Notes under the pieces: generated by a model
What the model was told of the DNA's origin: nothing
Database searches by the model: none
What the model saw: only the letters and a program-made list of their open reading frames with translations
Assembly (NCBI RefSeq): GCF_023897065.1
Contig: NZ_JAMHIV010000023.1
Location: 1-64,000, forward strand
Length of the DNA: 64,000 bases
Reading direction: 5' to 3'
DNA from: Crossiella sp. SN42
GTDB taxonomy: Bacteria > Actinomycetota > Actinomycetes > Mycobacteriales > Pseudonocardiaceae
Shown: positions 35,614 through 43,694 of the stretch, one piece after another
Numbering within the stretch: position 1 is the first letter of the stretch
Layout: each line of letters begins with the position of its first letter
Translations under genes and position numbers: made by a program

Positions 35614-35626
35614 TCGGTAGCTATCG
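35588..35626. repeat. Imperfect direct repeat over the DUF2975 promoter, candidate operator
   Basis: Two units on the plus strand, ATCAGTAGCCACCTATCG at 35588-35605 and ATCGGTAGCTATCG at 35613-35626. They cover the spacer and -35 of the promoter, which suits autorepression by the HTH protein of the pair. Confidence 0.45.
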
Positions 35627-35638
35627 CTTCGTGATCGG

Positions 35639-36025
35639 TCAGTGCTGCGGGGCACCCTGCTGCTGCTCCGGGACGATGAACACCGCGGTGCCGTAGGCGG
35701 CGATCTCGGTGCTGCCGGGCACCACCTCGCCGCTCTCGAACCGCATCGCGATCACCGCGTTGGCGCCGCGCTGGGCGGCCTCGGCGCGCATCCGGTTGAT
35801 CGCCTCCCAGCGGGAGTCGCTGAGCAGCTTGGTGTAGCCGACCTGCTCACCGCCGAACATGCCCTTGAAGCTGGCGCCGATGTCGGAGAAGGCGTTGCGG
35901 CTGCGCACGGTCAGGCCGAACACCTCGCCGAAGACCTGCACGACCCGGTAGCCCGGGACGTCGTTCATCGTGCTGACCAGGATCGGCGGCGGCTGCTGCG
36001 GCGGAGGCTGCATCGGATGTCCCAC
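35639..36025 (-). CDS. YbjQ/UPF0145 family protein
   Basis: 128 residues. After a Pro/Gln-rich 15-residue start, the body matches the YbjQ family: VFGLTVRSRNAFSDIGASFKG, then SRWEAINRMRAEAAQRGANAVIAMRF. The family forms homopentamers and is of unknown function. GTG 36025 or ATG 36013 are both possible starts. It is downstream of the DUF2975 promoter region on the same strand and is probably transcribed with the acyltransferase gene. Confidence 0.85.
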   Translation of the reverse strand: MGHPMQPPPQQPPPILVSTMNDVPGYRVVQVFGEVFGLTVRSRNAFSDIGASFKGMFGGEQVGYTKLLSDSRWEAINRMRAEAAQRGANAVIAMRFESGEVVPGSTEIAAYGTAVFIVPEQQQGAPQH

Positions 36026-36035
36026 GCGGCGCAGA

Positions 36036-37010
36036 TTAGCCGAGGAAGACGTTCCGCCGCTGGGTCAACAGGCGGTAGAGGGTCTGCTGGATGGTTTCCC
36101 TGATCTGGTCGGTCAGGTTGAACACCAGCATCGGGTCCTCGGCGGCGTGCTGGTCGAAGCCGTCAGTGCGGATCGGCTCGCCGAACTCGATGTACCACTT
36201 GCTCGGCAGCGGGACCAGGCCGAGCGGGCCCAGCCAGGGGAAGGTCGGGGTGAGCGGGAAGTACGGCAGGCCCAGCAGCCGCGCCAGCGGGCGCAGGTCG
36301 CCGAGCATCGGGTAGATCTCCTCCGCGCCCACGATCGAGCAAGGCACGATCGGCGCTCCGGTGCGCAGCGCGGCCGAGACGAACCCGCCGCGGCCGAAGC
36401 GCTGCAGCTTGTACCGGTCGCGGAAGGGCTTGCCGATGCCCTTGAAGCCCTCCGGCCACACGCCGACCAGCTCGCCCCGGCGCAGCAGCCGCTCCGCGTC
36501 CGGGTTGCAGGCCAGGGTGTGCCCGGCCTTGCGGGCCAGCGCGCCCAGCACCGGCACGTTGAACACCAGGTCCGCGCCGAGCATGCGCAGGTGCCGGTTG
36601 CCGGGGTGGTGGTCGCGCACGGCCACGCCGGTCATCAGCGAGTCCATCGGGAACATGGTCCCGGAGTGGTTGGCCACGATCAGCGCGGCGCCCTCGGCAG
36701 GCACGTTGGACAGGCCGGTGGCCTCGACCCGGAAGTACTTCTCGTACAGCGGGCGCAGCGGGGTCATCAGCAGGTTGTCGGTGAGGTCGGGGTCGAAGCC
36801 GAACTCGTCCACCTCGTACTCGCCGGTGAGCCTGCGCCGCACGAAGGCCATCGCCTCGGTGATCTTCTGCTCCCAGACCGAGGGGTCCGGCGGCTCCGGC
36901 GTGACCGGGACCGGCCCCCGCTGCCCCTGGCCGCCCCGTGGCTCGGCGGCCCGCTCGCGTCCGCCACCCCTGATCGGGATCACCCGTGCCTCTGCCACCG
37001 CTTCGCTCAC
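36036..37010 (-). CDS. PlsC-like lysophospholipid acyltransferase
   Basis: 324 residues. The acyltransferase motifs are NHSGTMFPMD (an NHx4D-type catalytic motif, Asn in place of a hydrophobic residue), VWPEGFKG and IVPCSIVGAEE. The N-terminal 45 residues are low-complexity. It probably acylates a lysophosphatidic acid or glycolipid at the inner membrane face. It is equivalent to Rv0502 and adjacent to the Rv0501-like epimerase, as in mycobacteria. The start is GTG 37010. Confidence 0.88.
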   Translation of the reverse strand: MSEAVAEARVIPIRGGGRERAAEPRGGQGQRGPVPVTPEPPDPSVWEQKITEAMAFVRRRLTGEYEVDEFGFDPDLTDNLLMTPLRPLYEKYFRVEATGLSNVPAEGAALIVANHSGTMFPMDSLMTGVAVRDHHPGNRHLRMLGADLVFNVPVLGALARKAGHTLACNPDAERLLRRGELVGVWPEGFKGIGKPFRDRYKLQRFGRGGFVSAALRTGAPIVPCSIVGAEEIYPMLGDLRPLARLLGLPYFPLTPTFPWLGPLGLVPLPSKWYIEFGEPIRTDGFDQHAAEDPMLVFNLTDQIRETIQQTLYRLLTQRRNVFLG

Positions 37011-37011
37011 C

Positions 37012-38052
37012 TCATCCTCGTCCGTTGCGGGAGAACACCGACTTCAGCGTCCGTTCCACGCCGGTGATCAACTCCGGGTCGAGCACCGGTCGCAGGCCGC
37101 GGCCGCGCACGTAGTCGTCGAAGGCCTGCTGGGTGGTCCAGCGCGGCTGGAAACCGAACTCCTCGACCAGCCGGGTGGTGTCCACGACCCGGCCGAAGTT
37201 CAGGAAGCGCATCTGCTCGGGGGAGAAGTCCACCAGCCTGGCCCCGCGCACCAGCTGGCCGAAGGAGGGCACCAGCGCGCTGGGCACCGGCAGCGGCACC
37301 CGGCCTGCCCTGCGGATGGCCTGGGAGAGCATCAGCACGCCGTCCGCGCCCACGTTGAACACCCCGGGCAGCTCGTGCATGGTGGCCCGTTCCAGCACCG
37401 CCAGCGCGTCCTCGGAGTGCAGCAGCTGCACCCTGGCGTCGTAGCCGAGCACGGTCGGGATCACCGGCAGGGCGAAGTAGCGGGTGAGCACGGTGTCGAT
37501 GCGCGGGCCGATGAAGTTGGTGAAGCGCAGCGTGGTGACGTCCACGTCGGGGCGGCGCCTGCCGAAGCCGCGCACGTAGCCCTCGATCTCCACCGCGTCC
37601 TTGGCGTAGCCGCTGGAGGGCAGGTCCTTGGGGCCCATGTCCTCGCTGAACACCGCGGGGTCCCGCGAGCTGGCGCCGTAGACCGCGCTGGTGGACTTGA
37701 CCACCAGCTTGCGCATCGACACCGCCTTCTGGCACGCGGCCAGCAGCTGCATGGTGCCGATGACGTTCATCTCCTTCATCGCGGTGCGCCCGGTGGAGCC
37801 GGGGTTCGCGCTCACCGAGGCGTGCACCACGGTGTCCACCTTGGCGGTGGCGATGACCTTGGAGATGAGCGGGTTGCGGATGTCGGCGCGCACGAACTCG
37901 GCCCGGCCCATCCGGCGCAGCAGGTCCCTCGGCGGCGGCACGGTGTCCACGCCGAGGACGCGTTCGATGGACGGGTCGGCGGCGAGCCGGGCGGCGAGGT
38001 GGCCGCCGAGGAAGCGGCTCACCCCGGTGACGAGGACGACGTTGGGCGCCAT
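37012..38052 (-). CDS. NAD-dependent epimerase/dehydratase (extended SDR, Rv0501-like)
   Basis: 346 residues with a Rossmann start VLVTGVSRFLGGHLAARL, the conserved STSAVYGASSRD region and a downstream SSGYAKDAVE in the place of the YxxxK pair. The first Gly pattern is modified (GVSRFLGG). It is the equivalent of mycobacterial galE2 (Rv0501), for which UDP-galactose epimerase activity is not established. It lies one base from the acyltransferase start and is likely in one operon. Confidence 0.87.
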   Translation of the reverse strand: MAPNVVLVTGVSRFLGGHLAARLAADPSIERVLGVDTVPPPRDLLRRMGRAEFVRADIRNPLISKVIATAKVDTVVHASVSANPGSTGRTAMKEMNVIGTMQLLAACQKAVSMRKLVVKSTSAVYGASSRDPAVFSEDMGPKDLPSSGYAKDAVEIEGYVRGFGRRRPDVDVTTLRFTNFIGPRIDTVLTRYFALPVIPTVLGYDARVQLLHSEDALAVLERATMHELPGVFNVGADGVLMLSQAIRRAGRVPLPVPSALVPSFGQLVRGARLVDFSPEQMRFLNFGRVVDTTRLVEEFGFQPRWTTQQAFDDYVRGRGLRPVLDPELITGVERTLKSVFSRNGRG

Positions 38053-38164
38053 GCGACTCCCTGGGCACGGGCGGTGACGGAAGGGGATGCTACTCGCGCG
38101 CCCCGCCCCGGCATGCCGCCTTGCGGGGAGTGCCGGATGAAGTTCCCTGGTCAGCCCGGTAACG

Positions 38165-38214
38165 CGAACCGCCGCCGGTATCGAGGCTCACACCTCGAAC
38201 GCGGCGGCGGTTCG
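38165..38214. terminator. Hairpin downstream of the bS22 gene
   Basis: 12-bp perfect arms (38165-38176 and 38203-38214) with a nested CGAGG/CCTCG stem (38182-38186 and 38193-38197). It is 55 bases after the bS22 stop and before the epimerase gene. The remaining intergenic sequence up to 38268 shows nothing else. Confidence 0.7.
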
Positions 38215-38268
38215 TTCGGTCTCAGGCCATCATCGGCGCAACGAGCGAAGCGACCTCAGACCCGAAGG

Positions 38269-38370
38269 TCACTTGCCCTGCTTGCGACGCGCGTGACGCG
38301 TCTTGCGGAGCAACTTGCGGTGCTTCTTCTTCGACATGCGCTTGCGGCGCTTCTTGATGACCGAGCCCAT
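38269..38370 (-). CDS. Ribosomal protein bS22 (AURKAIP1/COX24-type, 33 residues)
   Basis: A 33-codon gene encoding a very basic peptide starting [20 protein letters not shown] and ending RRKQGK. It is nearly identical to the small protein Rv0500B, seen as bS22 in mycobacterial ribosome structures, where it binds the small subunit. ATG 38370 is preceded by GAGGAAC. The order proC, HTH gene, bS22, epimerase, acyltransferase is the same as Rv0500-Rv0502, which supports the call. Confidence 0.95.
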   Translation of the reverse strand: MGSVIKKRRKRMSKKKHRKLLRKTRHARRKQGK

Positions 38371-38501
38371 ACGGGTTCCTCTTCACTATCGATGTTGGTC
38401 AGCTGAGCTTTCGCGTGTCGTCAGCGCGCGCTGCGGCCGCCGGCCAGGCGGCCGAATGACACGAACGGTCTACCAGGGTACCCGGGGGGTGAAATCGCCC
38501 C

Positions 38502-38717
38502 TCAGCCCGCGTTGTAGTACGCGTTCTCCAGGTAGGCGTGCACCTCGTTCTCGGGCACCCGGAAGGACCTTCCGACCCGGACCGCGGGCAGTTCGCCCGA
38601 GTGCACGAGCCGGTAGACCGTCATCTTGGAGACACGGATGAGCCCGGCCACTTCGGCAACCGTGAGAAACCGAACCTGACCGAGTCCAGCGTGATCCGTC
38701 TCCTTCTTCGCCGGCAT
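38502..38717 (-). CDS. Excisionase-family small HTH DNA-binding protein (Rv0500A-like)
   Basis: 71 residues with a MerR/excisionase HTH: FLTVAEVAGLIRVSKMTVYR, LVHSGELPAVRVGRSFRVPENEV. It lies between proC and the bS22 gene as Rv0500A does in mycobacteria. It is a single-domain DNA-binding protein, not evidence of a phage. The target is unknown. Confidence 0.9.
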   Translation of the reverse strand: MPAKKETDHAGLGQVRFLTVAEVAGLIRVSKMTVYRLVHSGELPAVRVGRSFRVPENEVHAYLENAYYNAG

Positions 38718-38859
38718 GAGTCACCGTGTCCTTCGGCACGTGTCGCGCCGCCGGCTTCCCCACCGACGGAATCGACACGCACGTGCTGACTACGAGGGTA
38801 GCCCCCCTGCCCGCACGCTGCGAGGACTCGACTTCCGATACCATTCCGTGATAACAGGC

Positions 38860-39669
38860 TTACGACTCGTGCGCCGCGCCCAGCTGCACGGACCGGTCCC
38901 GAGCAGCCTCGATCGCCGCGATCAGCGCCGCCCGCACCCCGTGCTTCTCCAGCTCCACGATCGCCGAGATGGTCGTGCCCGCGGGCGAGGTGACCGCCTC
39001 CCGCAGTGCCACCGGGTGCTCCCCCGAGTCCCGCAGCATGGCCGCCGACCCCACCGCGGACTGGATGATCAGGTCCGCCGCCACCGCCCTGGGCAGCCCG
39101 AGCAGGATCCCGGCGTCGATCATCGCCTCGACCAGGAAGAAGAAGTACGCGGGCCCGGACCCGGACAGCGCGGTCACCGCGTCCTGCTGCGCCTCCGGCA
39201 CCCGCACCACCTTGCCCACCGCGGCCAGCATGGCCTCGGCCAGCGCCAGGTGCTCGGGCTTGGCGTGCCGGCCCCCGGAGATGGCGCTCATCGCCTCGCC
39301 AACGACCATCGGGGTGTTCGGCATGACCCGGACCACCGGGGTGCCCTCGGGCAGCCTGCGCTCGAACAGGGCGGTCGGCAGGCCCGCGCACAGCGACACG
39401 ATGAGCGTCCCCGGCCGCAACACCGCACCCAGCTCGTCCAGCAACGGCTCGATGTCCTGCGGCTTCACCGCGACAACGAGCACATCGGCCAGCCCAGCCG
39501 CGGTCGGCACGTCAACGCCGCGAACCCCGTAACGCTTGGTCAGCTCAGCACTGCGCTCCGGATACCGCTCGGTGAACAGCAGTTCCTCAGGACTCCGCCC
39601 GGACTGCAACAGCCCCGACAGCAACGCCTCACCGATCTTGCCCGCGCCAAGTACAGCGGTGGTGGTCAT
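38860..39669 (-). CDS. proC: Pyrroline-5-carboxylate reductase
   Basis: 269 residues. It reduces pyrroline-5-carboxylate to proline. The NAD(P)H site is VLGAGKIGEALLSGL, then VKPQDI, RVMPNTPMVVGEA, and the substrate-binding SGSGPAYFFFLVEAMIDAG. The start at ATG 39669 (MTTTAVLG) is chosen, as the longer frame passes into a repeat element. Proline dehydrogenase, the reverse half of the proline cycle, is encoded 1 kb upstream. Confidence 0.95.
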   Translation of the reverse strand: MTTTAVLGAGKIGEALLSGLLQSGRSPEELLFTERYPERSAELTKRYGVRGVDVPTAAGLADVLVVAVKPQDIEPLLDELGAVLRPGTLIVSLCAGLPTALFERRLPEGTPVVRVMPNTPMVVGEAMSAISGGRHAKPEHLALAEAMLAAVGKVVRVPEAQQDAVTALSGSGPAYFFFLVEAMIDAGILLGLPRAVAADLIIQSAVGSAAMLRDSGEHPVALREAVTSPAGTTISAIVELEKHGVRAALIAAIEAARDRSVQLGAAHES

Positions 39670-39715
39670 GACAAGAAGCCTAACCAGAGCACCACAACAC
39701 CAGCCGCTGACCTGC

Positions 39716-39895
39716 CGCGAAAGAGGCGTGGCGCGCCAGCGACACGCCGGGCTCTGAACCCAGCGGTGGGTTTGATTTTTTCGCGTCAGGCGTTCGCGAC
39801 CCCGACACATCCGAAGCTTGCTTCGCGTGTGTCGGGGTCGCGAACGCCTGACTCAGGAGCGAAAAAATCCCGCGCGCGGAGCGCGCCAATGTGAC
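39716..39895. repeat. Structured intergenic repeat, copy 2
   Basis: About 180 bases between proC and the thioesterase gene, in the same orientation as 21763-21938. The hairpin at 39774-39869 has outer arms of 11 bp (39774-39784, 39859-39869), main arms of 25 perfect bp (39785-39809, 39828-39852), and the same CGAAGC-TT-GCTTCG tip. Four stem positions differ from copy 1 and each is matched by a compensating change in the other arm. The A/T outer arm is one pair longer on both sides. Confidence 0.85.
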
Positions 39896-39912
39896 AGCAA
39901 ACGGCTCGCGAG

Positions 39913-40743
39913 CTAGTCCACCGGCGTCAGGGCCAGCTGCCTCGTCTGACACACGAGCCGCCCAGTCGAGTCGATCACCGTCGTGTCCTCATCGAACCAC
40001 TGCCCGTAAACAGCCTTCGACTCCACCGACAACCGCAGCCACCCCGGCGCGGGCCGGGACCGCAGCAACGCCGTCAACTGCACCGTAGGCGACCACGACA
40101 GCCGCCCCAGGTTGAACGTCACCGGCATCGAGATGTCCCCGGCCACCAACGCGAACAGCGGATCCGGCTGCCCCTCGCGCGGCCGCACCCACAACCGCAG
40201 CCGCAACGGACTGGTGTGGTTGTCAGTCAAGAAGCCCGCCCCCTCGGGATCGAGCATCAGCTGACAAGCCTTCGCCACCCGAAAAACCTTGGCGGCCTGC
40301 GTAGCGCCCACCTCGATCGCCCGTGCGGGCGGCTCGGCGGGCAGGTCCGGCAGGTCCGTCCAGGCCGCGGGGTCATCCGGCAGGCGGCCGGTGGTGACCA
40401 TGGCGTGCACGCACACCCGGCCACGCTGTTCCAGCTCCGTCTTGACCACGGTGACGGTCCGCCCCGCCTTGACCACGCTGGTGCGCAGCAGCACCGGGCC
40501 CAGCTCCGGCGGATGCAGGAAGTCCGCGCCCACGCTGAGCGGGTCGGCCGCGGTCGCGCCGCCTGCCTCGGCGGTGGTGACCGCGGCCCTGGCGAGCAGG
40601 GCCAGCAGGTAGCCGCCGTGTGGTTTGCCTGCGATGGTCCAGTCCGCGGCCAGCTCGGCGGTGAAGCTTCCGTCACCCATCGGGCGGACCGCGGTGGCGA
40701 GTCCGAACGGGGTGATCCGGAGTGGATCCGTACGGACCCTCAC
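39913..40743 (-). CDS. Acyl-CoA thioesterase-like double hotdog protein
   Basis: 276 residues in two hotdog halves. The first contains WTIAGKPHGGYLLALLARA and SVGADFLHPPELG, and the second contains DISMPVTFNLGRLSWSPTVQLT. This is the TesB-like arrangement of actinobacterial thioesterase family proteins. It probably hydrolyses acyl-CoA in the cytoplasm; chain preference is unknown. The GTG start overlaps the proline dehydrogenase stop (GTGA). Confidence 0.85.
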   Translation of the reverse strand: MRVRTDPLRITPFGLATAVRPMGDGSFTAELAADWTIAGKPHGGYLLALLARAAVTTAEAGGATAADPLSVGADFLHPPELGPVLLRTSVVKAGRTVTVVKTELEQRGRVCVHAMVTTGRLPDDPAAWTDLPDLPAEPPARAIEVGATQAAKVFRVAKACQLMLDPEGAGFLTDNHTSPLRLRLWVRPREGQPDPLFALVAGDISMPVTFNLGRLSWSPTVQLTALLRSRPAPGWLRLSVESKAVYGQWFDEDTTVIDSTGRLVCQTRQLALTPVD

Positions 40744-41666
40744 CGCTTGCTGGCCAGAGCCCGGAGGAAGAAAGCGGTGTTCGCCGGTCGCTCGGCCAGT
40801 CGTCGCATCAGGTATCCGTACCACTCCTGGCCGTAGGGGATGTAGACCCGTACGGTCTCGCCCGCCTGAGCGAGCCGGAGCTGCTCCTCCGGACGGATGC
40901 CGTAGAGCATCTGGTATTCGTAGCTGCCCGGCTTGCGGTCGTGCCAGCGGGCGCGCTCGTCGATGATGCCCACCAGCCGGGGGTCGTGGGTGGCGAACAT
41001 CGGGTAGCCCTCGCCCTGCAGCAGCGTGTTGGCGCAGCGCACGTAGCTCAGGTCCACCTCGTGCGGGGCCTGGTAGGCCACCGACTCCGGCTCCTTGTAC
41101 GCGCCCTTGCACAGCCGGACCCTGGAGCCGGGGCCGGAGAGCTCGCGGCAGTCGTCCAGGGTGCGGCGCAGGTAGGCCTGGAGCACTGCGCCCACCCACG
41201 GCCAGCTCCGGCGCAGCTCGGCGAGCACGCGCAGGGTGGAGTCGGTGGTGGTGTGGTCCTCCATGTCCAGGGTGACCGTGGTGCCGCACTGTTCGGCGGC
41301 CGCGCAGATCCGGGAGGCGTTGTCCAGCGCGAGCCGCTCGTCCAGGGCCTGGCCGACCGCGGACAGCTTCACGCTGACCTCGGCCGAGGGCGCCAGGCCC
41401 GCGGAGTGCAGCTGGTCGAGCAGCTGGAGGTAGGACTGCACGGTGACCTCGGCCAGCTCCCGGTCGGTGGTGTCCTCGCCGAGGTAGTCCAGGGTCACGG
41501 TCAGCCCGTCGGCGACCAGCTTGGTGGTCGCGGCGACGGCGTCCTCGGTGGTCTCACCGGCCACGAAACGGCGCACCACGTCCCTGGACACGGGAGCGGT
41601 GCCGACCAGTCGCCGGATGCCGTCGTTTCTGGCAGCGGCGAGGATCAAGGCGCGCAACGGGTTCAC
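40740..41666 (-). CDS. Monofunctional proline dehydrogenase
   Basis: About 308 residues. The FAD-dependent TIM barrel contains VSVKLSAVG, TLDMEDHTTTDSTL, VRLCKGAYKEPES, ATHDPRLVG and ETVRVYIPYGQEWYGYLMRRLAERP. It oxidises proline to pyrroline-5-carboxylate, and the PutA aldehyde dehydrogenase part is absent. The start is taken as GTG 41666 with GTG 41690 possible; neither has a good ribosome site. It is translationally coupled to the thioesterase. Confidence 0.93.
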   Translation of the reverse strand: MNPLRALILAAARNDGIRRLVGTAPVSRDVVRRFVAGETTEDAVAATTKLVADGLTVTLDYLGEDTTDRELAEVTVQSYLQLLDQLHSAGLAPSAEVSVKLSAVGQALDERLALDNASRICAAAEQCGTTVTLDMEDHTTTDSTLRVLAELRRSWPWVGAVLQAYLRRTLDDCRELSGPGSRVRLCKGAYKEPESVAYQAPHEVDLSYVRCANTLLQGEGYPMFATHDPRLVGIIDERARWHDRKPGSYEYQMLYGIRPEEQLRLAQAGETVRVYIPYGQEWYGYLMRRLAERPANTAFFLRALASKR

Positions 41667-41766
41667 AGGGCGGAACTGTACGTGAACCACCCGGACGGGT
41701 CAGGGCCTGAACAGCCTCTTCACGGGAGAGATATGACCGAAGACACGTTCCGTGACATACACCGAT

Positions 41767-42597
41767 TTACCGGCCCAGGTGCAGGCGGGCGAACAACAGG
41801 GCTTCGGCCAGGTCAGCGACCCTGTCCTCACGGGTGCGGGCCTTGCGGGTGCTGACTTCCAGCACCACCGATCCGGTGAACTGGTTGGCCACCAGCTCCT
41901 CGCACAGCCGGGCGCAGGGCTGGTCGCCGCGGCCGGGCACCAGGTGTTCGTCCACCGGGGCTCCGGTGCCGTCGGCCAGGTGCACGTGCCGCAGGCCGGG
42001 GCCCATCCGCTTGGCCAGTTCCAGCGCGTCCACGTGCGCGGCCGAGGTGTGCGAGGTGTCCAGGGTGTAGTTGCGGTAGCCCACGTCGGTGGGGTCCGGG
42101 GAGGGGCGGAAGCCGGAGAGCCGGACCTGGCGCTTCCGGCCGAGCGGACGCAGCGGGAACATGTTCTCCACCGCCACCGCGATGCCGCTGACCTCTTCCA
42201 GCTCGGCGACCAGCGCGGAGAAGGTCTCGGCGTAGCGGCGCTGCCAGCGGAACGGCGGGTGCACCACCACGGTCTCCGCGCCCAGCGCGCCCGCCGCGGC
42301 CACCGAGCGGCGCAGCCGGACCTCGGGGTCGGGCGACCAGACCCGCTGGGTGATCAGCAGGCAGGGCGAGTGGATGGCCAGGATCGGCATGTTGTGCGCG
42401 GCGGAGAGCTTCTCCAGCGCGTTGAGGTCCTGGCTGACCGGGTCGGCCCAGACCATCACCTCGACGCCGTCGTAGCCCAGCTCGGCGGCCATCTGGAAGG
42501 CGGTGGCGGCGGGCTGCGGCCAGACCGCGGCGGTGGACAGCCCGATCGGGATGTCCCGGCGCCAGTCGCCTGCCGGATGCGCGCGGGCGGGCGTCAC
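41767..42597 (-). CDS. Sugar phosphate isomerase/epimerase family protein (Rv0498-like)
   Basis: A 276-residue xylose-isomerase-like TIM barrel (AP endonuclease 2 fold), with GLSTAAVWPQPAATAFQMAAELGYDGVE, VVVHPPFRWQ and the metal-ligand segments VAVENMFPL, TLDTSHTSA and HVHLADG. It is the equivalent of Rv0498 between ppx/Rv0497 and proC. The substrate is unknown. The GTG start overlaps the Rv0497-like gene (GTGA). Confidence 0.87.
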   Translation of the reverse strand: MTPARAHPAGDWRRDIPIGLSTAAVWPQPAATAFQMAAELGYDGVEVMVWADPVSQDLNALEKLSAAHNMPILAIHSPCLLITQRVWSPDPEVRLRRSVAAAGALGAETVVVHPPFRWQRRYAETFSALVAELEEVSGIAVAVENMFPLRPLGRKRQVRLSGFRPSPDPTDVGYRNYTLDTSHTSAAHVDALELAKRMGPGLRHVHLADGTGAPVDEHLVPGRGDQPCARLCEELVANQFTGSVVLEVSTRKARTREDRVADLAEALLFARLHLGR

Positions 42598-43694
42598 TTG
42601 CCGACTAGCAGCAGCGCGGCCGGGGACACCGTGACGACCAGGCCGACCAGCACGGCCAGCAGGATGGTCTGCAGGTCGTCCGCCTTGCGGATCTTGCGGA
42701 CCAGCCACACCATGCCGCCGATCACGGCCAGCGCGAGGAACAGGGTGATCGACGGGATCGCCCGCCACAGCCACTGGAAGCCCAGCCACAGGCCGGCGCC
42801 ACCGAGCACGCCGCCGCCCAGCTGGACGACCATCATCAGCCATTCCTTGGCCGGGGACCGCGGTTCCTCGTCCTCGTCGTAGTCCTCCGGCACCTCGGCG
42901 TCCTCGTCCAGCCCTGCCGGGCCGCGCGCGGGGCGCACTTCCTCGTCCTCGGACTCGGCCTCGGGCTCCGTCTCGGGCGCCCGCACCGCCTGGTACTGCG
43001 CGGTGTGCTCGCCCTCGTCGGTGTAGACCTCTTGGTAGCCGGTGTCGGTGAACCAGTCCTCGCCCTGCTCGCGCTGGGCCTTCTCGTCCTCGGCGGGCTG
43101 CGGGTCGTCGATGACCGGCAGCACCTCGGTGACCGGGTCCGGCTGCACCCTCGGCTTGGCCCTGGGCGCCGGTTTCGGCGGCACCGGCGGCACGTCCGGG
43201 CGCGGCAGGCGGCCACTGGTGGCGGTGCCCGGCGACGGTGCGGCGGCGGGCGGCTCGGCCAGCGTCGGGTACTCGTCGGTGATCGCCGGGACCTCGGTGG
43301 TCAGCTCGGCCGCGTCCGGGGCGGACACCGGCGGCGGCGCGGGCGGGGGCACCGGGCGGGTCGGCGTGGCAGGCCTGGCGAAGCGGCCGCTGGGGGTGTC
43401 GTAGCTGGGCGCGTCGTAACTGGGTAGGTCACGCCGGGAGGGTGCGTCCACATTCGCCGCGCGCGGCGGCGCCTGCGGCGGCTCGACCGGCGGCTGCTCA
43501 TCACGCAGCGCGCGCATCTGACCGGAGTCGGAGTTGATCCGGTCGATGATCTGCTGCGGGGCGGTCTCGTTGGCGTCCTCGGCACGACGACGCCGGCGCC
43601 TGGGCGCGGCGTTGCCGGACCCCTCGCCGTACTGCGCGAGGAGATCCGCAACGGTGCGCTGGCTGTCGCGCTCCGACTCGCTGTCCCGATTCAT
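42594..43694 (-). CDS. Rv0497-like membrane protein with long disordered cytoplasmic region
   Basis: 366 residues. Residues 1-280 are disordered, with a basic RRRRRR cluster near 35-40, Pro-rich stretches and acidic runs. Residues about 285-365 hold three transmembrane helices. The domain layout and its place after ppx match Rv0497. ATG 43694 is preceded by GGTGGA. No function is established. The basic cluster could mediate binding to polyphosphate or nucleic acid, but that is speculation. Confidence 0.8.
   Translation of the reverse strand: MNRDSESERDSQRTVADLLAQYGEGSGNAAPRRRRRRAEDANETAPQQIIDRINSDSGQMRALRDEQPPVEPPQAPPRAANVDAPSRRDLPSYDAPSYDTPSGRFARPATPTRPVPPPAPPPVSAPDAAELTTEVPAITDEYPTLAEPPAAAPSPGTATSGRLPRPDVPPVPPKPAPRAKPRVQPDPVTEVLPVIDDPQPAEDEKAQREQGEDWFTDTGYQEVYTDEGEHTAQYQAVRAPETEPEAESEDEEVRPARGPAGLDEDAEVPEDYDEDEEPRSPAKEWLMMVVQLGGGVLGGAGLWLGFQWLWRAIPSITLFLALAVIGGMVWLVRKIRKADDLQTILLAVLVGLVVTVSPAALLLVGK

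Noticed and set aside
38502-38717. Excisionase-like gene as a sign of an integrated element
   Set aside because: It is the conserved Rv0500A equivalent between proC and bS22, with no integrase or attachment sites nearby.
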